A DNA stretch of 64,000 nucleotides from Sciurus carolinensis (GCF_902686445.1 NC_062219.1:42683056-42747055); one strand, 5' to 3'. Shown: positions 30,991 to 45,206, counted from the stretch's first letter. Notes: a model not told the origin generated them from the sequence alone. Made by a program: numbers and translations.

Positions 30991-33900
30991 GTCTACTCTC
31001 TACCTACCTCAGACACCCTGCACATTCATCTGTGACTCTGGTAAAATGGGAATGATAACATGTGGGTTCCAGAATAAACTGTGCATTAAATGAAGGACAA
31101 AAATGTTGTCATCATCACATGTTCACCTGTGTCTCCACTGTTCACAGTGTTCTATTTTTTCTGCCACTTAAAACATTTCTTTACATCAAAGCAAAATTTG
31201 TCTCCCATAGTTTGTCTCCATGTTCTTCATTCTATTCTTTGTATCATTAAGATCATCTCCATGACTGCAATTTGATTATACTCATAACAGTCCTCCTGAA
31301 TTTCCTTTTCTATACCAAGCATCCCGCGTCTTCTTCACCTGGTATGGATCTGAGTCCCCACCATCTTGCTCCTGTTCCACAGTATGAGCTCCACTTCGCT
31401 CAGAGGCATCCTTGTAAAGTGACATCTAAATTCAGATGCAGCGTCCACATCCATTGATCTGCCAAAGGGGTCAGAGCTGAGAGACAATATTCTATGCAGT
31501 TCTATTAATGGTTCCTAGATCTCATGCTGGGCCATGCCTGTCCCCATTAGATAATTGTGTAGTTGGTTTGGGGTCCTTGATTCTTCAATAAATCACACAG
31601 CACTTGTTCATGTTAAAATTCATCCTATGAAGCATGGCTTCTCTTTCCTAATTGTTAAGGCTTTTGTAGACTCTTCTCATTCATGTAATATGATTCTTCA
31701 TCCACCTATTAGCCTGCTCGTCTCTTAAAACTATGACAATCATGGATAATAAAGTGAATGAAATAAGAGATGTATGAGTATTGGTTACTCAGGAGAACTT
31801 TCAATATAGTGGTTTCCAGATATTTCAACTTCTTGGATTAAAAAAAAAAAAACTTAAAAAAAATTTGGGGGAATTGATTAGAGTTAATGAATTTTTATTT
31901 TGCTGAAAGAAATATTGAAGAAAATGAAAACATTACCATCTACAGTTACCATATCATAACTTTAATATTTAAAAAAGTAGAAAAAACACAAATCTAAAGA
32001 AAATCAGTACCTTAAAAAATAAAAGTTCAGTAGACATCCATGCACATATGCACAACCAAGCACAAATAAATCTACCCCATACACTATAATATATCTATTT
32101 TTTTTTTTTCATTTCTTCTCAGACCAATGAAATTTCCTTCAAGGGCTGGAGCATATGCCTGAAACTTTTTAACAACAACTCTTACAATTTATCTAACTGT
32201 ATCCTGCACCCTAGTTATATTTCATGCATTCATTTAAATAGTTATCAGGCAGACTGATGACATCCTCATGCTCTGGGATATGATGTATGATGTATGCAAG
32301 AACTTGAGATTTTATAAGATCAATTTTTTCTGTAAATTTCTTACTTATACTTCAATTTCCCTTTTGCGGTATCTATTTTATCCTATTTAATCAAAAAATA
32401 TGTTCCATCAACAGGGAAAATATAAGCAAAATAGTAGCATAATCACATTTTTATAAATCACATACTTGTCTTTAAAATACATAGGCCATCACTCCCATTA
32501 ATTTACTGAATGATTATGAAAGGGAGAAGGACATATTTATCTAATAGATAAGGGCACTACTTGAGAGTAAAAGGACATAGTTTTTACTTTTGAATACCAC
32601 CAGGCTGCATTAGCACACAGTAATACTTAAAATTAAATAATTCCACACTATACAGCTTCTCATGAGAATACAGGGGAAGTTATCACTAGGACCGAGATCC
32701 TGTGTGTCAATACATACCTATCACTCAGTGATCACCCCGCCTTTATACTGGATAGATGCTTTCCAGTTTGTATCTGTTGCTACCATTTCTGAGAGTCAGC
32801 TAGATGGTGAGAAGTGTTATTTGTGACACATGGACACTGCACACAGGGACTTCTAGAAGTGGGGAAAGATAATATTGAGTGAGTTTTCCTAAGCCTGGCC
32901 TCAATTTACTCGCTTATGATACTGGTCTAGAGGGCAAACAGACAAGCCAAGAGAAGATTGCAATACCAAGACAATGTATACCATATGTAATCAAGATAAG
33001 CATCATGCTACATATGTGAGGTGTACCAGCGGAACTTAACCCCATCTTTATAATCTAGAAAGAATAGTTGAATTTAGTCCAAGCAAAGTTGTGAATTTCA
33101 AGTGCCTGGTAAGTTGCTTTCCGGTCATAGCTACAGTGCCAGTTCAACTCTGCCCTGTTCCTGGCACAACTTCAATGAGACAAGGGTTTGTTTTGTCCCA
33201 CCCAGGGACTGAATATTTTAACGGTCATGGATTTGCTTTTCACAGGTGCTAGTTTCAGTCCTGTTCGTGTATGTCATATTCTGGCACCAGGCACTGGGTG
33301 AAAGTTTTCAGCTGAAAATAAAGCTTAGAAAAACATGAAAACAATGTGCTGTTGTAGATTCAGATTTTTTCTTCTGGAAAGAATTCTAACATTTCTACCA
33401 TGATCCCAGCAAGAAAGTTTTTTTTGTTCTTTTTTTTTTTTCTTCTTTCTACTTAGTGACATGGAATGTCAAGCATTCAGGAGAACTAATTGCATCAGTC
33501 TGCCAATTTCAGAACCGTGGTAATTTATAGTTTCCTTGGTTGGTAAGGTGAGACTAACTGGGATGGCAGAAGAGAAAATAGATCCCTTTGGAGTCTTCGG
33601 TTTTTCAATGTGTTTTAAGAAAGCACAGGTGCCAAGCCCTTGGAACCAGAAAAACAATAAAATTCATGCACATGAAGCCAAGTCGACCTTTTTATGAAGT
33701 AAGGTTATCTTATCTAAAATACAAATTTATATGTTGATAGAATGAAACGAAACCTTGTATATTTTTTGAGTCATAGCTAACAGTCAAAAGTTATCTCTCA
33801 GTCCTACCCTTCCCTATAGTCCCTGCAGATGACTGAAATATAAGCCACCTGGAGTATGTTTAATAATTAGATGACCCCCAAGTAAGCAGGGGAGGGGATA

Positions 33901-34897
33901 TCCCTCTGCAGTTCCTTGTCTGGAAGCTTAGATCTTATATTCAACTGCAAGTAACGATATGATAAGATTAAGCCTAGTATATGGAAAGATTGGATTTGAT
34001 CCTCAACACTATCCCTAAATTTCTACTTCAGCACAGTATGCTCTGTTTTCTTTACAGGTTCTAGTTTTCAAGCTGGTCACACACCAGTTCTGATGGACTC
34101 ATCTGGATGTAAGAATGAGCAAGTGGGTCCTAACCTTTGTTTGTGGTCATCCTTACTTGTTGGAAATCACCATGCTTTCATCCCAATGTCTGTCATACTC
34201 ACTGTTCTTTTAGGACCTGGGCATATCCTACCAGCAGTCTCTAACCTCCATACCTCACACCCAACTTCTAACCATGGTATCACAAGTCAGAAGCAACACA
34301 CACTGCATAGTCTTCAATTTTTGGTTTGTTCTTTTTTCCCTTCCTTCATCCATTCAGTCATTCCTTCCTTCCTTTTTTTTTTTTTCTTTCTTCTTTCTCT
34401 CTCAAAACAGGTTGCAAGTTTGTAAAAAATCTTCTTCCAGGTTTTAATAATTAGTAATTTTCATCCACACCCATTAACTCACACTTCTTGAAGAGTAAGT
34501 TTAGGAAAACTAAGAATTCATTCACTAAAAATTTACCAGTTCCATATTGGTTGACACCTAGCATAAGGAGAATCACATAAAATTCCACCAAATGTTTAAT
34601 CTCTTCTTATTAATTTCTGAACAGTGATATCATGTTACTTTATTATGTACCTTCCAGCCAAGCTGTTAATAATTTAAAACCCCCAAGATCCACATGTGGG
34701 GGGAAAATTGAGACCATGGGACTCAATGTTGGACTACTGCATTGGTTATCATAAGCTTGTGAGATAATATAATCACACATATTACTGTCAAGAAACCTTA
34801 TTTGAATATTCTACCTGAAAGAAAACATTTACAGACATAGCAAATAAGTTTTATCATCAACTTTGCACAATAGGTATTCTGATAATTTGCAAATATA
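30991..34897. other. Long stretch without recognised genes
   Basis: Apart from homopolymer runs (31840-31870, 32100-32109, 33420-33440) and a T/C-rich run at 34330-34405, I recognise no repeat family and no exon. Open frames here are short and without motifs. Confidence 0.5.
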
Positions 34898-35179
34898 CAG
34901 TAGTCCTTCCTTATCCATAGTGTCACTTTCCATGGTTTCAGCTCTGTCACAGTCCAAAAAATATTAAATGGAAAATTCCAGAAACGAACTATTCATAAGT
35001 TTTACATTGTGTGCTTATCCAAGTAGCATGATTAAATCTCGTACCAGATCATCCCCTCATCCAGCATATCCAACTGGGCATAGTACTCACCCACTACTCA
35101 CTTAACTACTCAAATAGCAGATAATTTTTTTTTTTTTTGCACTCTCACAGTTCTTGTATTCAAGTAACCAATGTTTTAC

Positions 35180-36100
35180 TTAATAATGACCCCACAGGGT
35201 GCAAGAGCAGTGATTCTCTTAATTCAGGTATGTCATGAGGTACTTTTAAGTAAAAAGGTGAAAGTTCTTGACTTAATAAGGGGAAAAAAAATCATATACT
35301 GAGTTTTCTAAGAGTTATATATGTAAGAATGATTTTTTTTTTGGTTGTTAAGTAAATTATATTGTTAGAATTTTCTGGTTTTCAATTTTTATCTATTTAA
35401 TTTTTTTATTTTTACAGACTGCATTTTGATTCATTGTACACAAATGGGGTACATCATTTCATTTCTGTGGTTGTACATGATGTAGATGCACACCATTTGT
35501 GTAATCACACATGTACATAGGGTAATGATGATGATATATAATGGGGTGGGAGGGTGGGGATGAGAGAAGAATGAATTTTCTATCCATGAAATTGTGAAGA
35601 AGGAAAAAGAAATTCATGCTAATTTTGCTGTCATGCCTACAACTGCAAAGTTACAGCCAGGGTGCACGGTAATTGCTTAGTTAACAGGGAAAAGGCATTA
35701 GATTTCTGGGTGAAAGTCAAGGACTGAAAACGTGATCTTTCTAACAGCAACACCATGTGTCAGAAAGCACTGAGCCCGTGTGATGACTTCAGCAAGGGGT
35801 CTTCTGAAACAATAAGGGATGGTTACACAGATCAGGAGCAGGTTTGGACAAAAAATATGACATTTACCAGATGGCTACATCAGTCGATAAAGGACCTGTT
35901 GCCACATTTCTGTGAGAGCTAAAGAAGCTGATTAAGGAATAAGGATTCCATCCAAAGTTGTGCTGAAACCAGACTCTTTTGGAAGAAGATGCCTGAAAGA
36001 ACCTACACTGATAAAAATACAAATGAAGCACAAGGGCATAAAACGTGGAAGGAGAGGTGAACTCTGGTAGTGGCAGCAGCACTACAGGGTGTGTGATAAA
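35180..36100 (+). pseudogene. Tigger transposase remnant
   Basis: Frames in three phases give pieces of the pogo-family transposase N-terminal DNA-binding region: a segment around 35255-35310 (EKVKVLDLI-like), then, after the inserted L1, EIVKKEKEIHANF (about 35590). Later come DDFSKGSSET near 35785, GWLH-like RWLHQ near 35870 and LFWKKMPERTY near 35970-36005. The DDE catalytic core is not seen. Stops and shifts are frequent, so nothing is made. In intact relatives it cuts and pastes the element. Confidence 0.8.
35368..35581 (-). mobile_element. L1 3' UTR inserted in Tigger, minus strand
   Basis: The T-rich left end followed by 'cagactgcattttgattcat' is the reverse complement of the 3' end of the L1 at 6976-7230. 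The short duplications gaattttct at 35368-35376 and 35573-35581 fit target-site duplications. Transposase sequence resumes right after (atccatgaaattgtgaagaa). Confidence 0.8.
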
Positions 36101-36402
36101 GCCAAACATAGTAACATAGTAGACAAGCTAACTCACGTGCTCTCAAAAAAAAAAAAAAAGAAAAAGAAAAGAAAGAAAAACTAAAATTATATTTTGAGAG
36201 AAAAAGAAACATTCACATAACTTTTATTACTATATATTATAATTGTTCTGTTTTATTAGTATTTTTGATCTCTTACCTCCCTAATTTAAACTTCATCAGG
36301 TACGTATTATTGAAACAACAGTGTATATAGGCTTCAGCACCATTCATGGTTTCAGGCTTCCCCTGGGGGTCTTGGAATGTATGCCTGTGGATAAGGGGGA
36401 AT

Positions 36403-39400
36403 ATAAACTCTTCATTGACAGGTTGTAGAGAAATGAAAATGCTCCTGCAGCAGGAAAGCACTGGAAGGGATGCCAAGAAGTGTGGAGCTGAATGTGTCTT
36501 GCATTTCCTTTGTGCAAAGGACTGTCTCAGTCATATGACCCCTACTATAAAGAGAAGAACTCAAGAGAAAATCTGTGCCAAATGATACTGGAAAGAATAG
36601 AGTTTACTATTCTTTGTGCTTTGAAAAACTCAAGTAAATATTTATGGACATGAAACAAAAGCTATTCTTTAATTGGGGTAATGCATAGTTAGAGTAAGTC
36701 ATCTCTTCTATTCCTTCTTGCTTACTCCCACCACCCCGCCAGAGCATCACTAATCTAATGATGGCACAGAGTGAATATTTGGAGTTCTCTGTCTCCGAAT
36801 ATCATGCAAGCTCAGGTTTAGGGCACTAAAAATACCAAAAGTTGTTTGTTCTTCCCTTCTTCTAGGCTTCCATTTGACCTTTGTCATTTATCTTAAGAAT
36901 TCTAAGACCTTGGTAAACTTGAGAATAGAGAATGATTGTTGCCTAGGAAATGTCCATGAGCCAGCTAGGTATCTCATTTCGGCTAGTTTGATAACAGAGG
37001 ATACAGTACAGGATGCAGATATATGATTTGATGTTTTCATTCTCTTGCCTTTGTGATAATAGCAATTTATATACATATGAGAAGCAGCATTTTTTTCCTT
37101 TTTCTTTTAACAAAGGCAGTGAGATACTAAAGTAATTCTGAAAATGTACAGCTTTTATGATTTTTGAAGTTCTCTAGATACATGACCAAATTTTGAACAC
37201 TAACTGGCATAAAGAATAATACTATATCATATTTGTGGGCACTTTAATGCAAGTACAGTGACAGAACTATTTACTTTGCCTTCAATAGATCACTGTAACA
37301 TTCAAAATGAAATGCTTGGAAAATATATTAACTTTTCTGTGCAGGGTCATTCACATTCAAGTTATTAACCTTCAGTGGCAGGGCTGCAAATGTAACTCTC
37401 ATGCTACAAAATGTAATAGCTGCTTGTTTACTGCTTGCATATTCTAATCTAAATGTGAGATTCTCCTTCCTCAGCAATATTTCCACAGCTGTTAGTCCAC
37501 AAAAAGGCATAAATACCAAGTCCAAAGTCCCTTTGTGATGATGCTGTTATCTCTGAAGCTGTGTGTATTATGCCCATTCTTTACTTTCTGGTCACAGCTC
37601 AGATGCCCAGGCATTTGGTCCAGCTATTTGCACTTAAATGAGAATAGTCCATGGAATGGGAAACCATATTCAACCCAAATCTATAACTTCTCCATTTCAA
37701 TCTATCAAGAATTGAGCCATTAAATTGACCCTGAACTGGTGATTACTTTTTCATCTTCAAGGGATATGTCAGAATTGCAGACATCATGCAGTTGATTCTC
37801 TTGTTTACCTTGTGAAGCAACAGCTCCCGATGGGCCCATGTGACACACCACTCTGGCATCAAAACTACTCAGATGGCTGCTAATACCATCTAAAAGCACC
37901 AGGTGTGAAAGTCTCCTTTCTAGTACCAGTTTCCTTGGGGAAACTGCAAAGGGACACTGGAGCCATTTTCTATCTGTAGTTCATGGTTTCCATCAATTGT
38001 TACAAAATAATGGTGCAATCTGTGTCATGACTGTTAATCATATTAAACAATCCTAGGTTAACACATAGATAAACAAGTAGAATATCTTTTCTTATTTTGT
38101 TCCTCTCCACAGAAGTTTTATAATTAACAATCATAATAAACTGACACCTTCCACTTTGAGGGTTCAGAGAACAACAGCCAATGTAAAACATGGCTATCAT
38201 ATGAACAAAACTCAAGGTTTTGTTTGATACATAAAGCTTGATTTTCATATCTGTGCTATCCAAGTTATTCATATATTAGCAATATGCCAAAGGATTGGGA
38301 TCAAAGTGAATCAGAGAAGGAGGGAGAAATGGAAAAGATGAGAGCTGGTATGGACCAGTGACATTTAATGGAAAAAGTGGAGCTCAGGGTTGTGACAGTT
38401 GGGTGGGGCTTAGATATGCGTAGTGGGAGACAAAGCAATACGGATGTATGCCTTAAACTTAATAGTGAAAGTTAAATGAACCCATGAAAAAGTAGACTCA
38501 TATTTTTAGTATGTTTTCCAGTTATCAATATGTACAGGATGACAAGTGTTGACAAACATATGTTAAATAGTAAATTAAGGACAGATTGTACCAAATATTG
38601 TGTTAAGGACAGAGAGAGGAAAAAAATACAAAAGTTTTCTATAAAATTTCTTACAGTTTGTGCAAACTTGCAGTCATCAGCATACAAACGTTGGGCAAAT
38701 CAGTAGCATTATTTTGGACAAAGACAAAACAAAACTTAAAAATTATATTGGATTATATCGGGCAACTTTAACTCTTTTGTTGTCAGAGAAAATAAAAAAT
38801 AAAGAAGGAAAGCAAAGGGGAATGAACTGTCCTCTCCCTGTTCTCCATTTTAGCCAGGGTGTATATATAGAAAAGGGAGAAAGAAGATGGGGAAAGGAAA
38901 GTAACAGGAGAGGCCAGGAAAGCAGAACCCAAGGACTCTGCAGGCTGTGGCAAAAGGAGTGGAGGCAACACCAGGAGGTCTCCCACCAAGCTCCAAATAG
39001 GGGTGGTTCTACCAATATCTGAAGTTTCCTTTATATATTACACTCAGTTTTGCTTGATTGCTAATAAACTTTAATAAAATTATATTCCAGTTTTTATCAA
39101 AATCATCTGAAACATATTCAACCAAAAAAATATAAATATCCAGGTTCAGAAGTTTTTAAGTAATTGTCCAAAAAGAGAATAATTGAGAGACATAACAGGA
39201 AATGTATTTTTTAGACATAAATATCATGATGCTTGCAATAAGCAGTTATTTTTGCCATATTTTAGATGAAACCAAGAAGCATTTCCTGAAGAAATATGAA
39301 AAATAGGAATGTATCAAATGTTTAAATCAATATCCAAAATCTAGGAATAAATGATGTAGTCTAAGACAAATTAAAGTTTGAAGTCCTAGACAGAATTTTT

Positions 39401-40440
39401 TTTTTAAACGTAAACTATTTCATCCTTCCCACTACATTGCAATCTTGTAAAAGTTCATTGGTCCAATTAAAACGCAAAACAAAACCAAGAAAAAAAAAAT
39501 GCAAATGTGCTTTGAAATAGTAGCATCAAAGAGTGAAGGCAAAGAAAAAAAGTGTTCCCTTCCTGTTCTCTCTCCTCCACACATTTTCATCTGTCATATT
39601 GAAATAAATAAGAGGGCAAGGGTTTCTTTCTCCCACAGTGCTGTTTGTGGTTAAGGAAACAATAAAGGATATTGTTACAAATAGGTAGGCCATATAATGA
39701 GAAAAAGAAGTGGCCTGTGGTCATAGTTGCAGCTGTGCAGGCAAGACATAAAGTTTTCAAGGGTGTAAGAAGGGAGCTGGAAATGCCTATTAAAGAATAA
39801 AGAGGTTTTTGACTGCTGTGTACAATGAGATTATTTGGAACATATTAGCTACCTCTAAGCTTAAGTTCTGGCCCTAGTCTTTAAAGTTTATGAGTGATTT
39901 TTTCAATTTACCTTTTTCTGGAGAGCTTTTGCTTTAGTATCATTTTCTTCTCTACATGTTTTTTTAATTCTTTCCAAAAACAATGTATTTTATATAAACA
40001 ACTTGGCAGAGAAAGCACAAAAGTGCAATCTTTGTGCAGATTTGACCTGCACCAAAGGTCATAGGGTTTGTATTATTAAAGGGAACTAGGACAATGACTT
40101 TCCTCATAACCCCCAAATAACTGCAGAATTCAACATTTCAGTCAGGGATTCTGGAATTAAAGTTATTATCAAGGAAGTCCATTTAAATGTATCCAATTTA
40201 GAACTTGTCATCACAATCGTGGTTGATTGTGTGACATTCTGAAGTCAGAAAATCAAATGTCCATCCTAGACTTCTTAGAGAACACCACTGCTGGAAAAAC
40301 AAACAAAAGTAAAGATACCCATGGACAATATAACCTGAGCCTCAGAAGACAGAAATATCTCCCAAGTTGTTAATATCTACTGCATGACTTAAAGTGTTAA
40401 ATATGAAAGTATTGCTCTAAAGGATAGACAAATGAATACA
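36403..40440. other. Long stretch without recognised genes or young repeats
   Basis: Mixed-composition, largely unique-looking DNA. The purine-rich frames at 38660-39022 (both strands) do not resemble any protein I know. I cannot support an exon. Confidence 0.5.
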
Positions 40441-40444
40441 TATT

Positions 40445-40700
40445 TTTAAATAAACTTTTCATTTTGAAATAATACTAGACATACAGAAAAGCTGCAGAGA
40501 TAGTACAGAAAGTTCCCTTCTGCCAATTTCCCCTAATGTCATCCTCTTATATTATCACCATACATTTGACAAAACTAAGAAACCAACAATGCAATCAACA
40601 AAACTTCAGACCTTATTCAGATTTTTGCCAGTTTTTCCACTAATGTCCTTTTCCTATACCAGAATTCAATCCAATATACCACACTACATGTAGGAAAATG
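40445..40700 (+). repeat. Old LINE-type repeat fragment
   Basis: 'aataatactagacatacaga', 'aaagctgcagagatagtaca', 'gccagtttttccactaatgt' and 'atccaatataccacactaca' match a familiar old mammalian repeat, which I believe is L1-derived. The exact subfamily is uncertain. Confidence 0.6.
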
Positions 40701-40920
40701 TTTATTTTATTCTTTAAAACATTTCAAACAGGATCTGACACATAATAATCATTTGCTAAATGTCATTTAATCTTATAAGACCATTTTCATATAGGTGAGA
40801 TGGAATGTTTCTGCAAAATAAGAATATACTTTCAACTTTTTACATTAATTCTGTTGCAAAAACAAATCAATTAACACAAAATAAGGGGTAGTTTATATTT
40901 GTAAAACAACCAACTGTAAG

Positions 40921-41103
40921 TTTTTTTTTTTTTTTTTTGGTACGAGAGATTGAACCAAGGGGAACTTACCACTAAGTTACATTCCTAGCCCTTTATATAT
41001 TTTTATTTTGAGATAGGTTCTAAGTTGCTGAGGATGGCCTTGAAGTTGGGATCCTCCTGCCTCAGCCTCCAGAGTCACTGGGAGATCACCACACTGGGTT
41101 CTA
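40921..41103 (-). mobile_element. B1-ID SINE, minus strand
   Basis: A poly(T) run of about 19, then 'gagattgaaccaaggggaac', 'ttttgagataggttctaagt' and 'cctcctgcctcagcctccag'. It is slightly shortened in the middle. Confidence 0.92.
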
Positions 41104-42948
41104 GGATATATTTTACTCAACAAAAATTTTTCAAGTGCCCACAATATAAGAGACAGTGTGCCACAGACTGTGGTACAAGGATGTACAAGTCAGATTTAGT
41201 CTTTCTTACATGAAAATTACATTTTTTTTCATAATATTAACTGAGCAGTTGATATAGAATCTGATTCACCAGGAAGCACTGAATCCCCTATCTATGCACA
41301 AACAAATATTCACCTGTAAGTGTTGACTGATACGTTAGGTGAAAGAGGGAAACAGGCAAAATTTACTCTAGCTCCTATTGCCAAGATCTACAGGATCGAG
41401 GTGGACTTAGATGGAGATTGGGTGCAAGGCAAGGCCATGTGTGACTCCAGATGTGTGCCCTGCAGCCACGTTGGGCTGCTCCCTGAAAGAGCAGTCTCCC
41501 TTGTGACTACTGATCATGCTGTGTAAATGCTCTCCAGTACTTGTGCTATGACAGGCACCGTTCTGGATACTTTGCATTTATTATTTCAAGTAAATCTCAC
41601 AACCACTATAGGAAGTAGATAATATTATCCTCAACTGAGATGAGAAAATGAGGCAAAGTGATCAGATGCAAAAAAAAAGCATGAAGATATGAAGACCCAC
41701 CCCACCCCCATAATCCTTTTCTATTCTTTTAACTATCTGAATTTAGAGGTAGAAATTGTTACTGGGCATAAATAATGACATTAGATTTGTTTTCATTTTA
41801 TTAAAAGAACAATTCAAAACTTGAATCATCTTGACTTCTAGATTTTGAGAAGCAAAATGATTTTAGGACTAAAATCTTGGAATATTTTCAAGATGTCTGA
41901 AATAACTACAAGCAAATTGATATCTAAACATACATGTGCTTATGCTCCTGGTGTCTTCATTTCACAGTTCAGTAAAAACAGGAGTAATGAAAGCATCTTC
42001 CACTGCCTGTACCTCTGTTGCCTTCTCTATCAATGACAAATATGTAAATCAGTCCTTCCTTCAGAGGCCTCTTACACTGTAATAGGTACATTTTATTTTT
42101 ATTTCACATGTAACTTTAAATTGTGTTGAATTGAAATCATCATTTCCCCCAAATAACTAAAGTGCAAAGGGGAGCAAAGTAGATACCACTAGAAACCTAC
42201 AAAAACAGTGCTACGGGAAGAGAAAGATAAACAGAAGGAATTGTGTCCAGCTAGGGCATGAAGGAAGGCTTCATGCAGAAGTGGAGCAGAAAGACTAAGT
42301 GGTATTTTAACAAATTGAAACAGATGAAAGGTAAGGAATTCATCCTGAAAGAAACAACACTGATAAAGGCAAAAAGTTGGGAAATCACTATTTGTTCTAG
42401 GAAAATCATTGACCGAAGTTTGCTGAAGAGCAGATGACTGAAAGGATGAAGGTGGTGGTAGGCCCCATGTCTGGGTGCACCAGGATGAAGATACTGTACT
42501 GTGTACCGCCCCCTCAAAAAAGGTAAGAACTTGAGAATTTTTTTCCAGGGGGAAAATCATGACTGCCTGAAATGAGGCTGAGAAAGAAAAACCGAAGAGA
42601 GGATGGATGTGCCAACGCAGTGGTTGACCTAGGGACGAGGAGGAAGTAAGGGACATTTGAGCTGTTTGAGGAGACAAAATGAGGAGATAGTTCTGTTATT
42701 AACAGAATCTGGAAAATCATGAAGAGTCAGAATGCTTTTGAAGAAAATGTGATGGGTTTCTTTTGAACATAACATATCAGGTTTATGGTGCTTGTGGAAG
42801 AGTTAAATGAAAAGTTTTAGGCTTGGAAATTATCCTAGTGGAGGTGGCAAACAATACTGTTGGAGTGAAGAGGAAGAGATTGAAAACAATGAGAAGACAG
42901 AACCCTGGGGAGAATACGTAACAAATAGAAATTAGAAAGGTATGAGAA

Positions 42949-42952
<4 letters not shown>
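41104..42952. other. Mostly unrecognised; one MIR
   Basis: 41535-41670 (gacaggcaccgttctggata, tttattatttcaagtaaatc, aggaagtagataatattatc, gagaaaatgaggcaaagtga) is a MIR on the plus strand. The minus-strand 162-codon frame at 42189-42677 lacks motifs and I do not call it a gene. Confidence 0.6.

Positions 42953-43003
<51 letters not shown>
42953..43003. repeat. (GA)n microsatellite
   Basis: About 24 GA units without interruption, giving a false Ser-Leu frame on the minus strand. Confidence 0.98.
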
Positions 43004-43005
<2 letters not shown>

Positions 43006-45142
43006 AACATCAGACAGGTGGCTGGAAAACAAGGATGTGCTGTATTATAAAAATCAAGCAAGAATTTTAAGAAAACAAAATTAGTACCCAGCACAAGAAC
43101 AAATATGAAAGTCAGTTTCCAAATTTAAAATGTCCACTTGCTTGTTAAGGTTGCGGAATACTAGTTCTTTTTAACAATGTCCCAAGCAAAAAAATTAAGG
43201 AAAAACTCCCTTTTGAAAATGTGGAAGTAAATCCATTAAGACTTTCAGACAATCTGTAAATTTTCCTTAAGCAGTGATCAGATAAAGACACATATGTCAC
43301 ACATTTATTTGAAAGCTTCTGCTTATGATAAAACATTTTGCTGGAAAAAATCATTTAGCCTCTTAGGGCTTTGGAGAAAATATGTTTGCAATTATTCCAT
43401 TACATTGCCTAACTGCAATTTGTCTTCATCCTGGGGGCTGGAAAGAATAATTTTTTAATTAGAATTTTTTCAGTTTCAGTATGGTTCTTTGTTTGGTAGT
43501 TTTCTATCTATGTTCTCTACTTTAAACTTTTCGAATGCATATGGTTGCCAAATTAAACTTTCCTACCACCAGAAATTTAATACTCAAAAGAAAATTGAAA
43601 TTACTCTGATAGATGAAGTTCCTTCAGATGTTGAACAATTAGCATTTCTTTGAATAACTCACAAGCTAAGCAAAAACAAGATAAACTTCAAAAATGAACT
43701 AGGTGAATGGATGATGGGTAGATGGTAAGAGATTGAGACTAGGATGCCTATCATTTTAAAATTTCCTATATTGTGGTATAGCCTACTTTCAAATGCCAAT
43801 CCATTCTAATTTAGGATACATAAGTAGGAACAGTCTACCAACTTGGTTTTTGTTATGCAAGTAGGAAGATGTTACCCAGACACACAGAAATTTCTTCATC
43901 TTTGGTATTTGACCCACATCTTGAACTGTTGATAGAACCACGAGAAAAAGAAAAAACAAGATGCATTGCTGTATCTGCACTAGAGCAAGGAATGCATGTT
44001 TCATGAAGTAACTATAGATCAAACAGTGGTATTAATATTTCTTTCATGAGCACATTGGGCTAAATAAGATTTGATGTACTAATTAGTATTCAAGAGTCAA
44101 ACCAGGGTTATAAAATTTTATCTATGAAAAATACACCCTCAATTAAAATGATAGAAATACAAGGAACTTTTGAAATACAGTATATTCCTTAACTAAATGC
44201 TATAAACTGAATATTTAGAAATATATAGGTATACATGAAAAAATGACAATCATACATTAGAAAATAGCATGTTTTTTAATATCTTTACTTATAGTTTTTT
44301 TGAAATGAGTGTTTACTTAAAAAATTCATTTTATTAAGCGGGCCTAGTATGACAAATTTCCTGGAGACATATAGTATTAAAAACTCCAGAAAAACTAAAG
44401 ATTTTCTGAACAGTCTAAATTTCAGAACAGTCTAAATTTTGGAACACAATGCATTGGTTATAGGAACCAAGGAAAATCTGGTAAATGTCCTTTTGTTTTA
44501 TGGTCATTGAAACCAAAGAGTAGAGAGGAAAGATTCACTTTTATTTTGTATATGTGTAGTTTTAAAAAGATAAAAAGAAACTTTTTCAACTGCCTGAAGT
44601 CTGCTGGATTCTGAAATTTATACATCAGTGGCCTCCAATGCTATCTGACTCCTGCTTTCGTCATTCTGGAGCTGTGTCCACCCTTTTTACCAAGACACTC
44701 CTTGGAATATGCATTGCACTGGTAAGGTTCCTTAGTGAAAGGAGAAAGAGAGAGGAGAGCCAGGTTTGTACAGTACAATTTCCTGACACTATCCTGCTCT
44801 GTGAAGTGAGACATTTCCTCATGAAACATAAAACAGCACTTAGTTAAGCAAGTCTTACTAATGCTATGATCCCATATAAGGTGTGTTCTAGAATAATTCT
44901 TCCCATAGAGCAAAACCAAAAAACCAACAGAGCTTTAACTATAAAACCTTATTTTAATGGTTTCCTGTTATTATTTATTAGGCTGGTATATAAGACAAGA
45001 GCAAAGTGATACTGATCATAGAGTAGTAATTCAACACTTAGAGTGTGCATCTGCCACAAGCACAGCATTTCCTTGATAGGGAGGAATTTATCCATAAGGA
45101 TTTTCCCATATCACATAAATCATACTTCCTCAAACCATGTGC
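43004..45142. other. Stretch without recognised genes
   Basis: AT-rich, no named repeat or exon. It holds a small tandem at 44410-44440 (gaacagtctaaattt twice). Confidence 0.5.
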
Positions 45143-45206
45143 CCCTGTGTGTGTGTGTGTCTGTGTGTGTGTGTGTCTGTGTATGTGCACGTGCACACAC
45201 ACACAA
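45143..45206. repeat. (TG)n then (CA)n microsatellite
   Basis: TG units with two TCTG interruptions run into tgtgcacgtgcacacacaca, so the tract turns from TG to CA and can form a hairpin. Confidence 0.95.

Larger units (their letters stand above)
34898..36402 (+). mobile_element. Tigger-type DNA transposon remnant
   Basis: The left end, cagtagtccttccttatcca (next to a TA), and the right end, cctgtggataagggggaata, are diverged inverted repeats. 'tttccatggtttcag', 'aatggaaaattccagaaacg' and, near the right end, 'gtttcaggcttcccctgggg' and 'cttggaatgtatgcctgtgg' are typical of the pogo/Tigger family. The element is shorter than full-length Tigger, so the middle of the transposase is lost. It is interrupted by an L1 3' end at 35377-35572. 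Confidence 0.88.

Noticed and set aside
42189..42677. 162-codon minus-strand open frame as a gene
   Set aside because: Ser/Phe-rich reading of the opposite of a purine-rich strand; overlapping frames of similar length exist, and there is no motif.
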